Of a DNA stretch of 64,000 bases, positions 27,139-35,018 are shown in pieces (the first letter of the stretch is position 1; each line of letters begins with the position of its first letter). A program made the translations under genes and the position numbers. Where the stretch lies: NCBI GenBank assembly GCA_964516925.1, contig CAZEXL010000001.1, positions 62,001-126,000 of the forward strand. Direction: 5' to 3'. Below the pieces are notes generated by a model. The model saw nothing but the letters and a program-made list of their open reading frames with translations. It ran no database searches and was not told the DNA's origin. The DNA is from CAG-552 sp964516925 (GTDB taxonomy: Bacteria; Bacillota; Clostridia; Christensenellales; Pumilibacteraceae).

Positions 27139-27168
27139 TAAAAAAACAGCTCTTAAAAGCTGTTTTTT
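27139..27168 (-). terminator. Terminator after ABC exporter 1
   Basis: Minus-strand 11-bp stem AAAAAACAGCT / AGCTGTTTTTT with a six-base loop; the 3' arm supplies the T-run. Marks the spoIVB-side edge of the accessory island. Confidence 0.85.
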
Positions 27169-27190
27169 GTACAATCAAAAAATTGTTAAG

Positions 27191-29440
27191 TTACTTTATT
27201 AATCCCTTGCGAATAATTTCCGCCGGCGACAGTTTACGCGTTTTAAGCAACGCAATCAACGTTCCTACCAAGGCGATCAATACTGCAACGGTCACAATTA
27301 CGGCAACGGTAATCGCATTAAGCGACAACACGCTAAACGGTCGTCCGTTTACATTAAACCAAAAATCTTGCCATGCGGTCGCATTAATCCAACCTACGCC
27401 CAGTCCTATCGTAATAAGCGAAAGCATGCATATAACACCGCACGTAATAGCCGAGCTTAGCACGTAAATAAAATAAATCTGTCTAAATCCCGCGCCAAGC
27501 GCCGACACGACACCTATCTGCTTCATTTGTCCTCGTACCGACGTCGTAATATAATTAAGCAGCAACAATGCCGCAAAGACAAAAAAGATTACGGATATGT
27601 ACAACGCCATTACGCTCAATGTATTTGCCGTAATAATCACAGATTCTAAATAATCCGCAACGGCGTTATCTTCGTCAAAGGCATAAAACGTACCGCTAAC
27701 GTTAGCGCCATGATTGTTGTACGACAAAATAAACTCGGTGAGATTTGTAAAATCTGCTTTATCAGGCGATACGGGCGCAAGAATATGCAAATACCTTGCG
27801 TAAATTTCATTTCTCTCAGCGTCGGCTTTGACAAAATCAAGCAAACAATCTTGCGAAACGTACACTTTCTCGTGAAAAACGCACTCGTTGTCGTACATGT
27901 AATATTCGGGATTTGTAGTCAACGTTCCTTCGTGTATTTCGCCGTCATAGCCAATATAAGTTTTATACGGATGATTCGTTGCGTAACATTCTTTACTGCA
28001 ATCGGTTGACAGTATTCCGGTTATAACTTTTTTCCCCATTCTGCCGATATTCAGCTCGATACCTATCATATCGGACATCTCGTTAATTTCTTTCGTATTG
28101 CCGTTTCCGTCACGAAAACCCCAATACTCAAAGTACCTATAATGTTGTTCGCTAATAACGACTTCGTTATCGTTTTCCGCCAATCTGCCAAACAGCTTGT
28201 ATCCCGTTTTTTGCAGTGTCTTTTTGCCAATGGACATTATGCCGCTATAGCCTCTATCTATCCTGCCGTCATAATTTCTTTTATGCTCATCCCATGCCGC
28301 ACGCTCCTCGGCGGTTAACCCGCCTTCATGTACCCTATCGTCTTCGATAGACGGAATATCATATACATAATAGACTTCACGCCTATACAATAATAATAAT
28401 TCTTCGTCGGTATATTGCTGCAACAATTCTACGTCCGCTTTAGTAACGAGCTTGTTTTGTTCGTAGTCGTTATTAAAATTAAATATATCTTCTAGCGCAA
28501 ATTTATCGTCTGAAACGTACGACAACCTTTTGTCCACCATGACGTACTCGTATCCGTCCTCGTACATTGCGTCTACAAACGGCTTTACTACGCTTATCGT
28601 GCTGAAAGATAGCGCAACGCCCAAAAAAGTGAACGCAAAAACTGCCAGCACTATCGTTGCCAAAAGACGCACGGGGTGGTACTTAAAGTTACTGCAACCT
28701 ATCTTTAACGCCGTCTTAATCGGCATTTGCGACTTTACGAATTTCTGTTTGCTTTCCGTGCGTTCTTCGCGGTACTCGGCGTTGCTGTCGCTCTTTATCT
28801 TGCCGTCGCTTAGCTCGATTATTCTGTCGCCGTACTTTTCCGCCGATTCGCGGTCGTGCGAAACTACTATTACCAGTGTATTTTGAGAAAGCTCTTTAAG
28901 TAAAGTGAATATGCTTTCGCCAGTCTCGCTGTCTAACGCTCCGCTCGGCTCGTCCGCAAATATTATCTTGGGCTCTTTTACTATACTGCGAGCTATCGCT
29001 ATCCTTTGCTTTTGTCCGCCGCTGAGCTCGGTTATCTTTCTGCTTTCGTAACCGTCTAATCCTACTTTTTTTAACGCTTCGGCTACCTTGCCTTCTACCC
29101 CTTTTTCGCCCTGCATTTCTATCGCCAAAGCTACGTTGTCCTTTACGTTTAGTTCGGGGATAAGATTGTATTCTTGAAACACGAAACCGCAACATGAATT
29201 GCGATAGCCGTCCAACTCGCTTTGCGTAAAGTTCTTTATGCTTTTACCGTCGTATACTACGTCGCCACCGTCAAAGTTGTCTAAACCCGACAGCACGTTT
29301 AGCAAAGTGCTTTTGCCACAGCCTGACTTGCCCAAAATAAACACCATTCCGCTGCTTGGCAAGTCGAACGAAACGCCGTTTAGCGCCCTAACTTCGCCGC
29401 TACTCGTTTTGTACGTCTTTACCAGGTTAGTTACTTGCAT
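27191..29440 (-). CDS. ABC exporter 1: fused ATPase and FtsX-like permease
   Basis: 749-aa fusion. Residues 1-225 are the nucleotide-binding domain: Walker A GKSGCGKST at 37-45, signature ELSGGQKQR, Walker B IIFADEPSGAL, switch VVSHDRES. One TM helix near 265-285 (LLATIVLAVFAFTFLGVAL) leads to a large extracytoplasmic domain (about 290-620) and a C-terminal three-helix FtsX domain. AAAAGGAG precedes ATG 29440. Its first 270 residues are nearly identical to exporter 2 (31679-34192), while the extracytoplasmic parts differ. Downstream of a secreted-protein gene and a hairpin. Cargo unknown. Confidence 0.9.
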   Translation of the reverse strand: MQVTNLVKTYKTSSGEVRALNGVSFDLPSSGMVFILGKSGCGKSTLLNVLSGLDNFDGGDVVYDGKSIKNFTQSELDGYRNSCCGFVFQEYNLIPELNVKDNVALAIEMQGEKGVEGKVAEALKKVGLDGYESRKITELSGGQKQRIAIARSIVKEPKIIFADEPSGALDSETGESIFTLLKELSQNTLVIVVSHDRESAEKYGDRIIELSDGKIKSDSNAEYREERTESKQKFVKSQMPIKTALKIGCSNFKYHPVRLLATIVLAVFAFTFLGVALSFSTISVVKPFVDAMYEDGYEYVMVDKRLSYVSDDKFALEDIFNFNNDYEQNKLVTKADVELLQQYTDEELLLLYRREVYYVYDIPSIEDDRVHEGGLTAEERAAWDEHKRNYDGRIDRGYSGIMSIGKKTLQKTGYKLFGRLAENDNEVVISEQHYRYFEYWGFRDGNGNTKEINEMSDMIGIELNIGRMGKKVITGILSTDCSKECYATNHPYKTYIGYDGEIHEGTLTTNPEYYMYDNECVFHEKVYVSQDCLLDFVKADAERNEIYARYLHILAPVSPDKADFTNLTEFILSYNNHGANVSGTFYAFDEDNAVADYLESVIITANTLSVMALYISVIFFVFAALLLLNYITTSVRGQMKQIGVVSALGAGFRQIYFIYVLSSAITCGVICMLSLITIGLGVGWINATAWQDFWFNVNGRPFSVLSLNAITVAVIVTVAVLIALVGTLIALLKTRKLSPAEIIRKGLIK

Positions 29441-29475
29441 GTTTGCTTCTCCTTTTGCACATACTATTTAGCAAA

Positions 29476-29508
29476 GTCGCCCTTGCCCGGCTTTTAGGCA
29501 AGAGCGAC
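29476..29508 (-). terminator. Strong hairpin between secreted-protein gene and ABC exporter 1
   Basis: Minus-strand 12-bp stem (GTCGCTCTTGCC with its complement, one G-U pair) and nine-base loop, followed by a poor T-run (TTTGCT). It is more likely a partial terminator or mRNA-stabilising hairpin than a full stop; exporter 1 starts 36 bases later with no evident promoter. Confidence 0.6.
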
Positions 29509-29545
29509 CCTCATGAAAGTTATTACGCCTTAAAATTAAATCCTA

Positions 29546-30394
29546 CTATATCGCGTAAGCAAAATTAAACATATCGATACTTACAGCCGAACTTGCTTTT
29601 ATCGATACCTTGCTTGGTCCCGAACGAAGCGAAAAGGTTACTCCGCCCAACTTAACTTCTGTAGTTTTGTAACCTATCCACGGAACGGTTACTTCGATAT
29701 CGTTTATTTCACCGTTGTAAGAAACGGTGCCGTATATCGTTTTGCCTGTTTTCAATCCGTGCGTCCACACAAATGCATTTTGGTCATAATCGGTCGGTAC
29801 AGCCGTTCCTACGTAATGCACAGGCTCGAACTTACCGGCAACAATACGATTGCATTCGTGAGCGTACTTTACTTGTACATATTGCAATTCTTCTTCCCCC
29901 GCATCGTTTATTTCCCAAACTTCATGCTCCCAAGCAATAGTGGTATAATCCGAATACGAACCGGTAGACGAATTGTAATTTTTGCCATACTTAAAAGTGG
30001 GCTCACATTCTTGGGAATTTGTAAACTGCGGGAACGCAATATCGTTATAAGTCGTGCTACCCATAAGGTGATAAGTTCCGGATGCATTAGTGGGCGACAA
30101 CGCCAATTCCGTCCCGTAACCGTTTGTGCTCCATTTATAAACGACTGCCGTATTATACAAGCTAACATTGTTGTAATAAATGTTTGTTGCCGTTAATTGA
30201 ACGTCTTTCCCTGCTTCCAATGATGTGCTCGTGTATATAGTACAAACAGGGTTTGAATTTCCAGCCGCAAGCGGCGCAACCGAAGCCGAGTCGTTGCTTA
30301 TTGTTTCGGCACGTGAGGTAACTACACCACAGCTACATACAATAAGCAAACACAAAGCAAATAAAATGCTTAAAACGTTTTTTGATTTTTTCAT
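29546..30394 (-). CDS. Secreted protein of unknown function
   Basis: 282 aa, not recognised. A Sec signal peptide (KKSKNVLSILFALCLLIVCSC) is followed by SRA-ET, a plausible cleavage site. The mature part is polar, rich in Thr, Tyr, Ser and Asn and likely beta-stranded, with repeated TxxYN-type segments and a C-terminus ending SIDMFNFAYAI. AAGGAG lies nine bases before ATG 30394. GTTGC repeats lie about 90-125 bases upstream. Position just ahead of an ABC exporter and hairpin suggests a functional pair, but the signal peptide implies Sec export, so the exporter may act on it or on something else. Confidence 0.75.
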   Translation of the reverse strand: MKKSKNVLSILFALCLLIVCSCGVVTSRAETISNDSASVAPLAAGNSNPVCTIYTSTSLEAGKDVQLTATNIYYNNVSLYNTAVVYKWSTNGYGTELALSPTNASGTYHLMGSTTYNDIAFPQFTNSQECEPTFKYGKNYNSSTGSYSDYTTIAWEHEVWEINDAGEEELQYVQVKYAHECNRIVAGKFEPVHYVGTAVPTDYDQNAFVWTHGLKTGKTIYGTVSYNGEINDIEVTVPWIGYKTTEVKLGGVTFSLRSGPSKVSIKASSAVSIDMFNFAYAI

Positions 30395-30434
30395 GAGTAA
30401 GTCTCCTTTTTATTTTTATTTTCGCTTGCAAGCT

Positions 30435-30440
30435 TGTATA
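30435..30440 (-). promoter_or_regulatory. Possible -10 element of the 282-aa secreted-protein gene
   Basis: TATACA on the minus strand with no good -35 at 17 bases (ATCTCC). Such a promoter would need an activator; GTTGC direct repeats begin 46 bp upstream. Confidence 0.35.
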
Positions 30441-30480
30441 CAGCTTAACACACGAAAGGAGATTAGTCCACTATTTTTTG

Positions 30481-30520
30481 GTTGCTTTTAGTTGCATTTG
30501 GTTGCGTTTGGTTGCATTTT
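30481..30520. repeat. Four tandem 10-bp GTTGC repeats
   Basis: Four direct 10-bp copies (GTTGCTTTTA, GTTGCATTTG, GTTGCGTTTG, GTTGCATTTT). 22 bases (30486-30507) are identical to 34381-34402 at the edge of the large minisatellite upstream of exporter 2. Confidence 0.9.
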
Positions 30521-30535
30521 GAAAAAACAATATTG

Positions 30536-31027
30536 CTACACCGCTGTTACCATACCATCGGCTTCAATATAATAAACAAGGCTAGTTTGCTCCTTCCAAC
30601 CGCTACCGGCATGATAATATACTCTTGCCTGCCAATAGCGAGCATACCCGTTAATGCCGGCAGACGTAGAAATGGAATCACCCATATCGAGGTCATCAGT
30701 ATAATTACTGCTTTGCAACGTCATGCCGTCATATGAACTTTGCTTAGTCATTGAAGAATAAAGGTAAACACGTACTACCACCGTTGACGGAAACAGCGTA
30801 AACGTGTTTTCGGCTATTGCCGTAACTATACCGTCTTTGCACGTCACCGTTAATTTGATAGAAGTAAGCGCCCTCTCCGTATTAGGTTCGCTTGTTTCAT
30901 ATTGCGTCATTCCATTTGCAAAAACCTTTTTGCCTACTTCAGTATTGCTTGATTGATTCACATTGACCAAGCAAACGATAGCCACGATAAAAACAAATAT
31001 CGCTGCCGATAAAAATCTTTTTTTCAT
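30536..31027 (-). CDS. Small secreted protein of unknown function
   Basis: 163 aa with an N-terminal signal or anchor (MKKRFLSAAIFVFIVAIVCLV) and a polar mature domain rich in Thr, Ser and Tyr; residues SIKLTVTCKDGIVTAIAENTF and TVVVRVYLYSS look like beta strands. No family recognised. ATG 31027 lies four bases after the XRE regulator's stop with GGAG upstream, so it is the second gene of a two-gene operon with that regulator. Confidence 0.75.
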   Translation of the reverse strand: MKKRFLSAAIFVFIVAIVCLVNVNQSSNTEVGKKVFANGMTQYETSEPNTERALTSIKLTVTCKDGIVTAIAENTFTLFPSTVVVRVYLYSSMTKQSSYDGMTLQSSNYTDDLDMGDSISTSAGINGYARYWQARVYYHAGSGWKEQTSLVYYIEADGMVTAV

Positions 31028-31031
31028 TTTG

Positions 31032-31625
31032 TTATTCTCCTTTTTTTGTTTTTAAAATATAATCGGTTTTAATTAAAATTATTACACAAATTGCCACTAT
31101 AGTCAAAGCAATTACCGCTATTGCACCTAGTAAAAAACATACTAACCCTTGTTCTATACCGATAGAAAATGAATATAGCGTTCCTATCGTCCCTTCCGAT
31201 GTGCCTGAAAACGCGTTGAATCCCCAAATTATGCAAAACAACAACGTTGGAATGCCTACAATCACAATCGCTAATACTATTAATGTCAAATAAGCCCTCT
31301 TTTTTGTTTTTAACGCTTTTTGATAAACTTCATCAATTTCAGCATTTTTAGTCTGTTGCTCTTGCTTGAATTCCAACAACGATTGCGATTGCATCAAAGC
31401 TTCATCTTTGTAAACAAGCCACGATTCCGTTGTTAAATATTCTACGCTTACGCCAAATAAATCGGCAATTTTTTGCAACAGATCGTTTTTGGGCAAACAC
31501 ATATCTCGTTCCCATTTGGAAATCACTTGCCTAGAAACGTTTAGTGTTTCAGCTAGTTCATCTTGTGTTAAGCCTTTTCGCTTTCGCAATTCGGCGATTT
31601 TTTCTCCCGTTGTTTTTTTATTCAT
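31032..31625 (-). CDS. XRE-family transcriptional regulator with membrane anchor
   Basis: 197 aa. Residues 5-65 are a Cro/C1-type helix-turn-helix (AELRKRKGLTQDELAETLNVSRQVISKWERD). After a charged linker there are two hydrophobic helices (LTLIVLAIVIVGIPTLLFCII and FLLGAIAVIALTIVAICVIIL), so the DNA-binding domain is probably held at the membrane. A consensus promoter and AAGGAGG precede it. It is the only DNA-binding protein in the 27-35 kb island and the obvious candidate to control it; that is inference. Confidence 0.9.
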   Translation of the reverse strand: MNKKTTGEKIAELRKRKGLTQDELAETLNVSRQVISKWERDMCLPKNDLLQKIADLFGVSVEYLTTESWLVYKDEALMQSQSLLEFKQEQQTKNAEIDEVYQKALKTKKRAYLTLIVLAIVIVGIPTLLFCIIWGFNAFSGTSEGTIGTLYSFSIGIEQGLVCFLLGAIAVIALTIVAICVIILIKTDYILKTKKGE

Positions 31626-31642
31626 AAAACCTCCTTGCTGTG

Positions 31643-31671
31643 ATTATAACATATAATACGGTTTTTGTAAA
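31643..31671 (-). promoter_or_regulatory. Sigma-A-type promoter for the XRE operon
   Basis: Minus-strand TTTACA (31671-31666), 17 bases, TATAAT (31648-31643), then AAGGAGG before ATG 31625. Confidence 0.85.
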
Positions 31672-31678
31672 ATATTTT

Positions 31679-34192
31679 TTAAACTACTTTGTTCAGATAT
31701 TGCATCGGCTTTAGACGAGACAATCTTACTATCGGCAAAATACAACCCATAAGCGAAAAGACGGTTATCGTTGCGAAAAGAATAAACGACACAAGCGGCG
31801 TTGTTCCGAATATAGCAACGTATATGTTACTTCCGAACATTGCGCTGAAATACGAGCTTATTAGCCAGCCGAGCAAAGCGTGCGCGAATAAAGTAATTAT
31901 AAATATTGATAAGCCTATGACCAATCCCTCGATGATAAATATCTTTATAAGATTGCCGTTGCTGCTTCCTAATGATTTTAATATTCCTATAATATTGCTT
32001 TTTTCGTTTACGCTACTAAGCATAAAATTAAGCAAAAGCAATATCGAGATAAACGCAAAAACTATTGCCAAAACGGTCATTGCGTTTTTTACGCCATCTA
32101 TTTTATCCTCGAGCGCAAGTACTGTATCCGTTACGAAATTTCTTAATCTGTAAATCGAGTTGCCTGCATTAACTGTAATTACAAAATGCTCTCTACTCGA
32201 TTCGTTTTTTATTACCAAAAATCGATATATTCCACCAAAGCTATCGTATAAGTCGTTATATAGTTCAGAATCCGCAATTACGGTTTGCGAGTCGCCCACA
32301 AAAAAGCCTTTTATCGTAAGCGCAGTGGTTGTACCGAAGGCATCGTCGCTTAGCGCACATGACATCGACGTGAACTTGTCGGCATTTTTCGTTAGAATTT
32401 GCGTATATATATCTTCGGTTTTTAAGCCATGGTATTCCCCTGCCGAAAACAGATTGTTTAGTAGCTCGTCCTTTTTGCCGACGTATCCGTTTTGCAGAGC
32501 AATATCATAATATTCGTCGAGACGTTCGGCGCAAAATTGCTCTTTAAGTTCGGTAAAAACATCGTAGTTTTTGCCGTCCGAATACATCTGTATAGCCGCT
32601 ACAAACTGCGCTATGCTTAAATATATTCCGCTTTGAGTCGATACGTCATACGCCTGCCGAGCGGACTTGTTTTGTATTTTTGAAATCCCTAACGAATTAA
32701 TTTTGACTTTTAAAGTGAGTGATTGCGGCAAAAACTCGTTTTCGTCCGTAAATTCTTCGTCGCATAAAAACAGCACGTTATGCAAGCTGTAGTAAACTTC
32801 GCTTAAAAATCTTGCCGATAAATCTTCGTAATCTTTCTCTTTTAGCGGTGCATACGTTTCTTCGTTGAAGCCCGTATCCACAATGCCGCTTATTGCATAA
32901 TATTTTCCGTCAATTTTTAACTTTTTGCCGATAAGCCGCTCTTTATACGAAACGGTTTGCAATTCTTCGTCGACGATTATTCCTGCTTGCAAAAGCAGTC
33001 CTGCAAAAAACTCGGTTATTGCAACTTCGCCGTCTTGCGGATACGCACCGATAATACTAAAACCGTTTTCGGTCAATTCACTTTGAGTCGTCGATGTATA
33101 CGCCACCGGCAACGTGTAATACGGCGTAGAAGGAAGCTCGCCTACGTTAAGCACGCCTTCTTCCAAATACTTTATTGCAAAAGTCGATGTGCCTAATTTT
33201 TGCTCGACTTCTTTTCGATTAGCTTCGTTTAAGAGAGTCTCGATTAAAACGTCGTCTTGATTTTCGCCTTTGTATACTTCGTTTTTGAACACTGCGCTTT
33301 GACTTAGTTCGTATCGTTGCATTGTAGAATACGTAATGGACTCGATGTCGTCTACTATCGGATTGAGCGCAACGCCCAAAAAGGTAAACGAAAATACGGC
33401 TAGTATTATCGTTGCCAAAAGGCGCACGGGATGATACTTAAAGTTGCTGCAACCTATCTTTAACGCAGACTTAAACGGCATTCGCGGCTTTTTGTACACT
33501 ACTTTGTCGCTTTGCTCGTTTACGTAACCTTGGCTGCTATCGCTTACTACTTTTCCGTCGCTTAGCTCGATTATCCTGTCCCCGTACCTTTGCGCAAATT
33601 CTTTGTCGTGCGAAACTACTATTACCAGCGTATTTTGCGAAAGCTCTTTAAGCAAAGCGAATATGCTTTCGCCCGTGTCGCTGTCTAACGCTCCGCTAGG
33701 CTCGTCCGCAAATATTATCTTTGGCTCTTTTACTATACTGCGAGCTATCGCTATCCTTTGTTTTTGACCGCCGCTAAGCTCGGTTATCTTTCTGCTTTCG
33801 TAACCGCTTAATCCTACTTTTTTTAACGCTTCGGCTACCTTGCCTTCTACTCCTTTTTCGCCCTGCATTTCTATCGCCAAAGCTACGTTGTCCTTTACAT
33901 TTAATTCGGGGATAAGATTGTATTCTTGAAACACGAAACCGCAACAAGAATTGCGATAGCCGTCCAGCTCGCTTTGCGTAAAGTTCTTTATGCTTTTACC
34001 GCCGTATATTATATCTCCGTCGTCGAAGTTATCCAAGCCCGAAAGCACGTTTAGTAGCGTGCTTTTGCCACAGCCGGACTTACCCAAAACGAACACCATT
34101 CCGCTGCTTGGCAAATCGAACGAAACGCCCTTTAGCGCCTGCACTTCGCCGCTACTCGTTTTGTACCTCTTTACCACATTCTTTACTTGCAT
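31679..34192 (-). CDS. ABC exporter 2: fused ATPase and FtsX-like permease
   Basis: 837-aa paralogue of exporter 1. The N-terminal ATPase has the same Walker A GKSGCGKST, ELSGGQKQR and FADEPSGAL; a TM helix LLATIILAVFSFTFLGVAL follows, then an extracytoplasmic region of about 430 residues unlike exporter 1, and three C-terminal helices with SLMGCILPIVRLSRLKPMQYL. Start at ATG 34192 behind AAAGGAGAAGAGC. The frame stays open upstream through a tandem repeat and a sequencing gap, but that extension has no gene-like start and is rejected. No terminator separates it from the XRE unit. Confidence 0.9.
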   Translation of the reverse strand: MQVKNVVKRYKTSSGEVQALKGVSFDLPSSGMVFVLGKSGCGKSTLLNVLSGLDNFDDGDIIYGGKSIKNFTQSELDGYRNSCCGFVFQEYNLIPELNVKDNVALAIEMQGEKGVEGKVAEALKKVGLSGYESRKITELSGGQKQRIAIARSIVKEPKIIFADEPSGALDSDTGESIFALLKELSQNTLVIVVSHDKEFAQRYGDRIIELSDGKVVSDSSQGYVNEQSDKVVYKKPRMPFKSALKIGCSNFKYHPVRLLATIILAVFSFTFLGVALNPIVDDIESITYSTMQRYELSQSAVFKNEVYKGENQDDVLIETLLNEANRKEVEQKLGTSTFAIKYLEEGVLNVGELPSTPYYTLPVAYTSTTQSELTENGFSIIGAYPQDGEVAITEFFAGLLLQAGIIVDEELQTVSYKERLIGKKLKIDGKYYAISGIVDTGFNEETYAPLKEKDYEDLSARFLSEVYYSLHNVLFLCDEEFTDENEFLPQSLTLKVKINSLGISKIQNKSARQAYDVSTQSGIYLSIAQFVAAIQMYSDGKNYDVFTELKEQFCAERLDEYYDIALQNGYVGKKDELLNNLFSAGEYHGLKTEDIYTQILTKNADKFTSMSCALSDDAFGTTTALTIKGFFVGDSQTVIADSELYNDLYDSFGGIYRFLVIKNESSREHFVITVNAGNSIYRLRNFVTDTVLALEDKIDGVKNAMTVLAIVFAFISILLLLNFMLSSVNEKSNIIGILKSLGSSNGNLIKIFIIEGLVIGLSIFIITLFAHALLGWLISSYFSAMFGSNIYVAIFGTTPLVSFILFATITVFSLMGCILPIVRLSRLKPMQYLNKVV

Positions 34193-34334
34193 TGCTCTTC
34201 TCCTTTGGTTGCGTTTTACACTCCAACATTGCGATTTTTTTGGGTTTAGCACATTGATTAAACGTTTTAAACAACGTCTTTTAAGTTTATATTGCCGTTT
34301 TTTTGAAGCTAAAAAAACACAAAAAACACTTTGT

Positions 34335-34364
34335 ATTATATCATAAAATCGAGCTAAATGTCCA
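34335..34364 (-). promoter_or_regulatory. Promoter of ABC exporter 2
   Basis: Minus-strand TGGACA (34364-34359), 18 bases, TATAAT (34340-34335). It gives a leader of about 135 bases. The GTTGC minisatellite begins 22 bp upstream of the -35. Confidence 0.65.
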
Positions 34365-34385
34365 TAAACTTCAGTTTGCATTTTA

Positions 34386-34910
34386 GTTGCATTTGGTTGC
34401 GTGACGGTTGCATTTGGTTGCGCGGCGGTTGCGTTTGGTTGCGCGGCGGTTGCGTTCGGTTGCACAGCAGTTGCGTTTGGTTGCACAGCAGTTGCGTTTG
34501 GTTGCNNNNNNNNNNNNNNNNNNNNNNNNNNNNNNNNNNNNNNNNNNNNNNNNNNNNNNNNNNNNNNNNNNNNNNNNNNNNNNNNNNNNNNNNNNNNNNN
34601 NNNNNTGCGTTCGGTTGCACAGCAGTTGCGTTTGGTTGCACAGCAGTTGCGTTTGGTTGCACAGCAGTTGCGTTTGGTTGCGCGGCGGTTGCGTTTGGTT
34701 GCGCGGCGGTTGCGTTCGGTTGCGCGACGGTTGCGTTCGGTTGCGCGACGGTTGCATTTGGTTGCGCGGCGGTTGCGTTTGGTTGCACAGCGGTTGCATT
34801 TCGGTTGCGCGGCGGTTGCGTTTGGTTGCGCGGCGGTTGCGTTTGGTTGCGCGACGGTTGCGTTCGGTTGCACAGCAGTTGCGTTTGGTTGCGCGGCGGT
34901 TGCGCTTTGA
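34386..34910. repeat. 21-bp GTTGC minisatellite
   Basis: Tandem 21-bp units, each with two GTTGC words 10 bp apart, then a variable six-base end (GCGGCG, ACAGCA, GCGACG, ACAGCG or GTGACG). Five whole units precede the gap (from 34386) and about fourteen follow it (to 34898), one being 22 bp (34793-34814). All differences between units are transitions. It lies between the exporter 2 promoter and the recN terminator. The true copy number is unknown because of the gap. Confidence 0.95.
34506..34605. other. Assembly gap (100 N)
   Basis: Exactly 100 N, the customary scaffold spacer of unknown true size, placed inside the minisatellite. Repeat copy number, and even adjacency of the two sides, is not established by this sequence. 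Confidence 0.98.
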
Positions 34911-34972
34911 TTTTATTTGTTATACGCAAGCAAAATATCGACTTTTACCAAGCTGCGTTTTGAGTTTTTAAT

Positions 34973-35006
34973 AAAAAAATACAGCGACTTATTTCGCTGT
35001 ATTTTA
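34973..35006 (-). terminator. Terminator after recN
   Basis: Minus-strand stem AAATACAGCGA / TCGCTGTATTT with a six-base loop, then T-rich sequence. Ends the asp23-to-recN unit and marks the recN-side edge of the accessory island. Confidence 0.9.
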
Positions 35007-35018
35007 CTTGCTATTCTA

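Noticed and set aside
30481..30520. LytTR-type binding site, because of two-turn spacing of direct repeats in the related minisatellite
   Set aside because: GGTTGCR does not match the LytTR consensus beyond GTT, and no LytTR regulator is present in the window.
34193..34873. In-frame upstream extension of ABC exporter 2 through the minisatellite (QPNAT heptads)
   Set aside because: The extension crosses 100 N and a tandem repeat, has no ribosome site at its start, and the ABC domain has a standard start at 34192 behind AAAGGAG and a promoter at 34335-34364.
34386..34910. CRISPR array
   Set aside because: The units are contiguous 21-bp copies with no unique spacers and no cas genes nearby.
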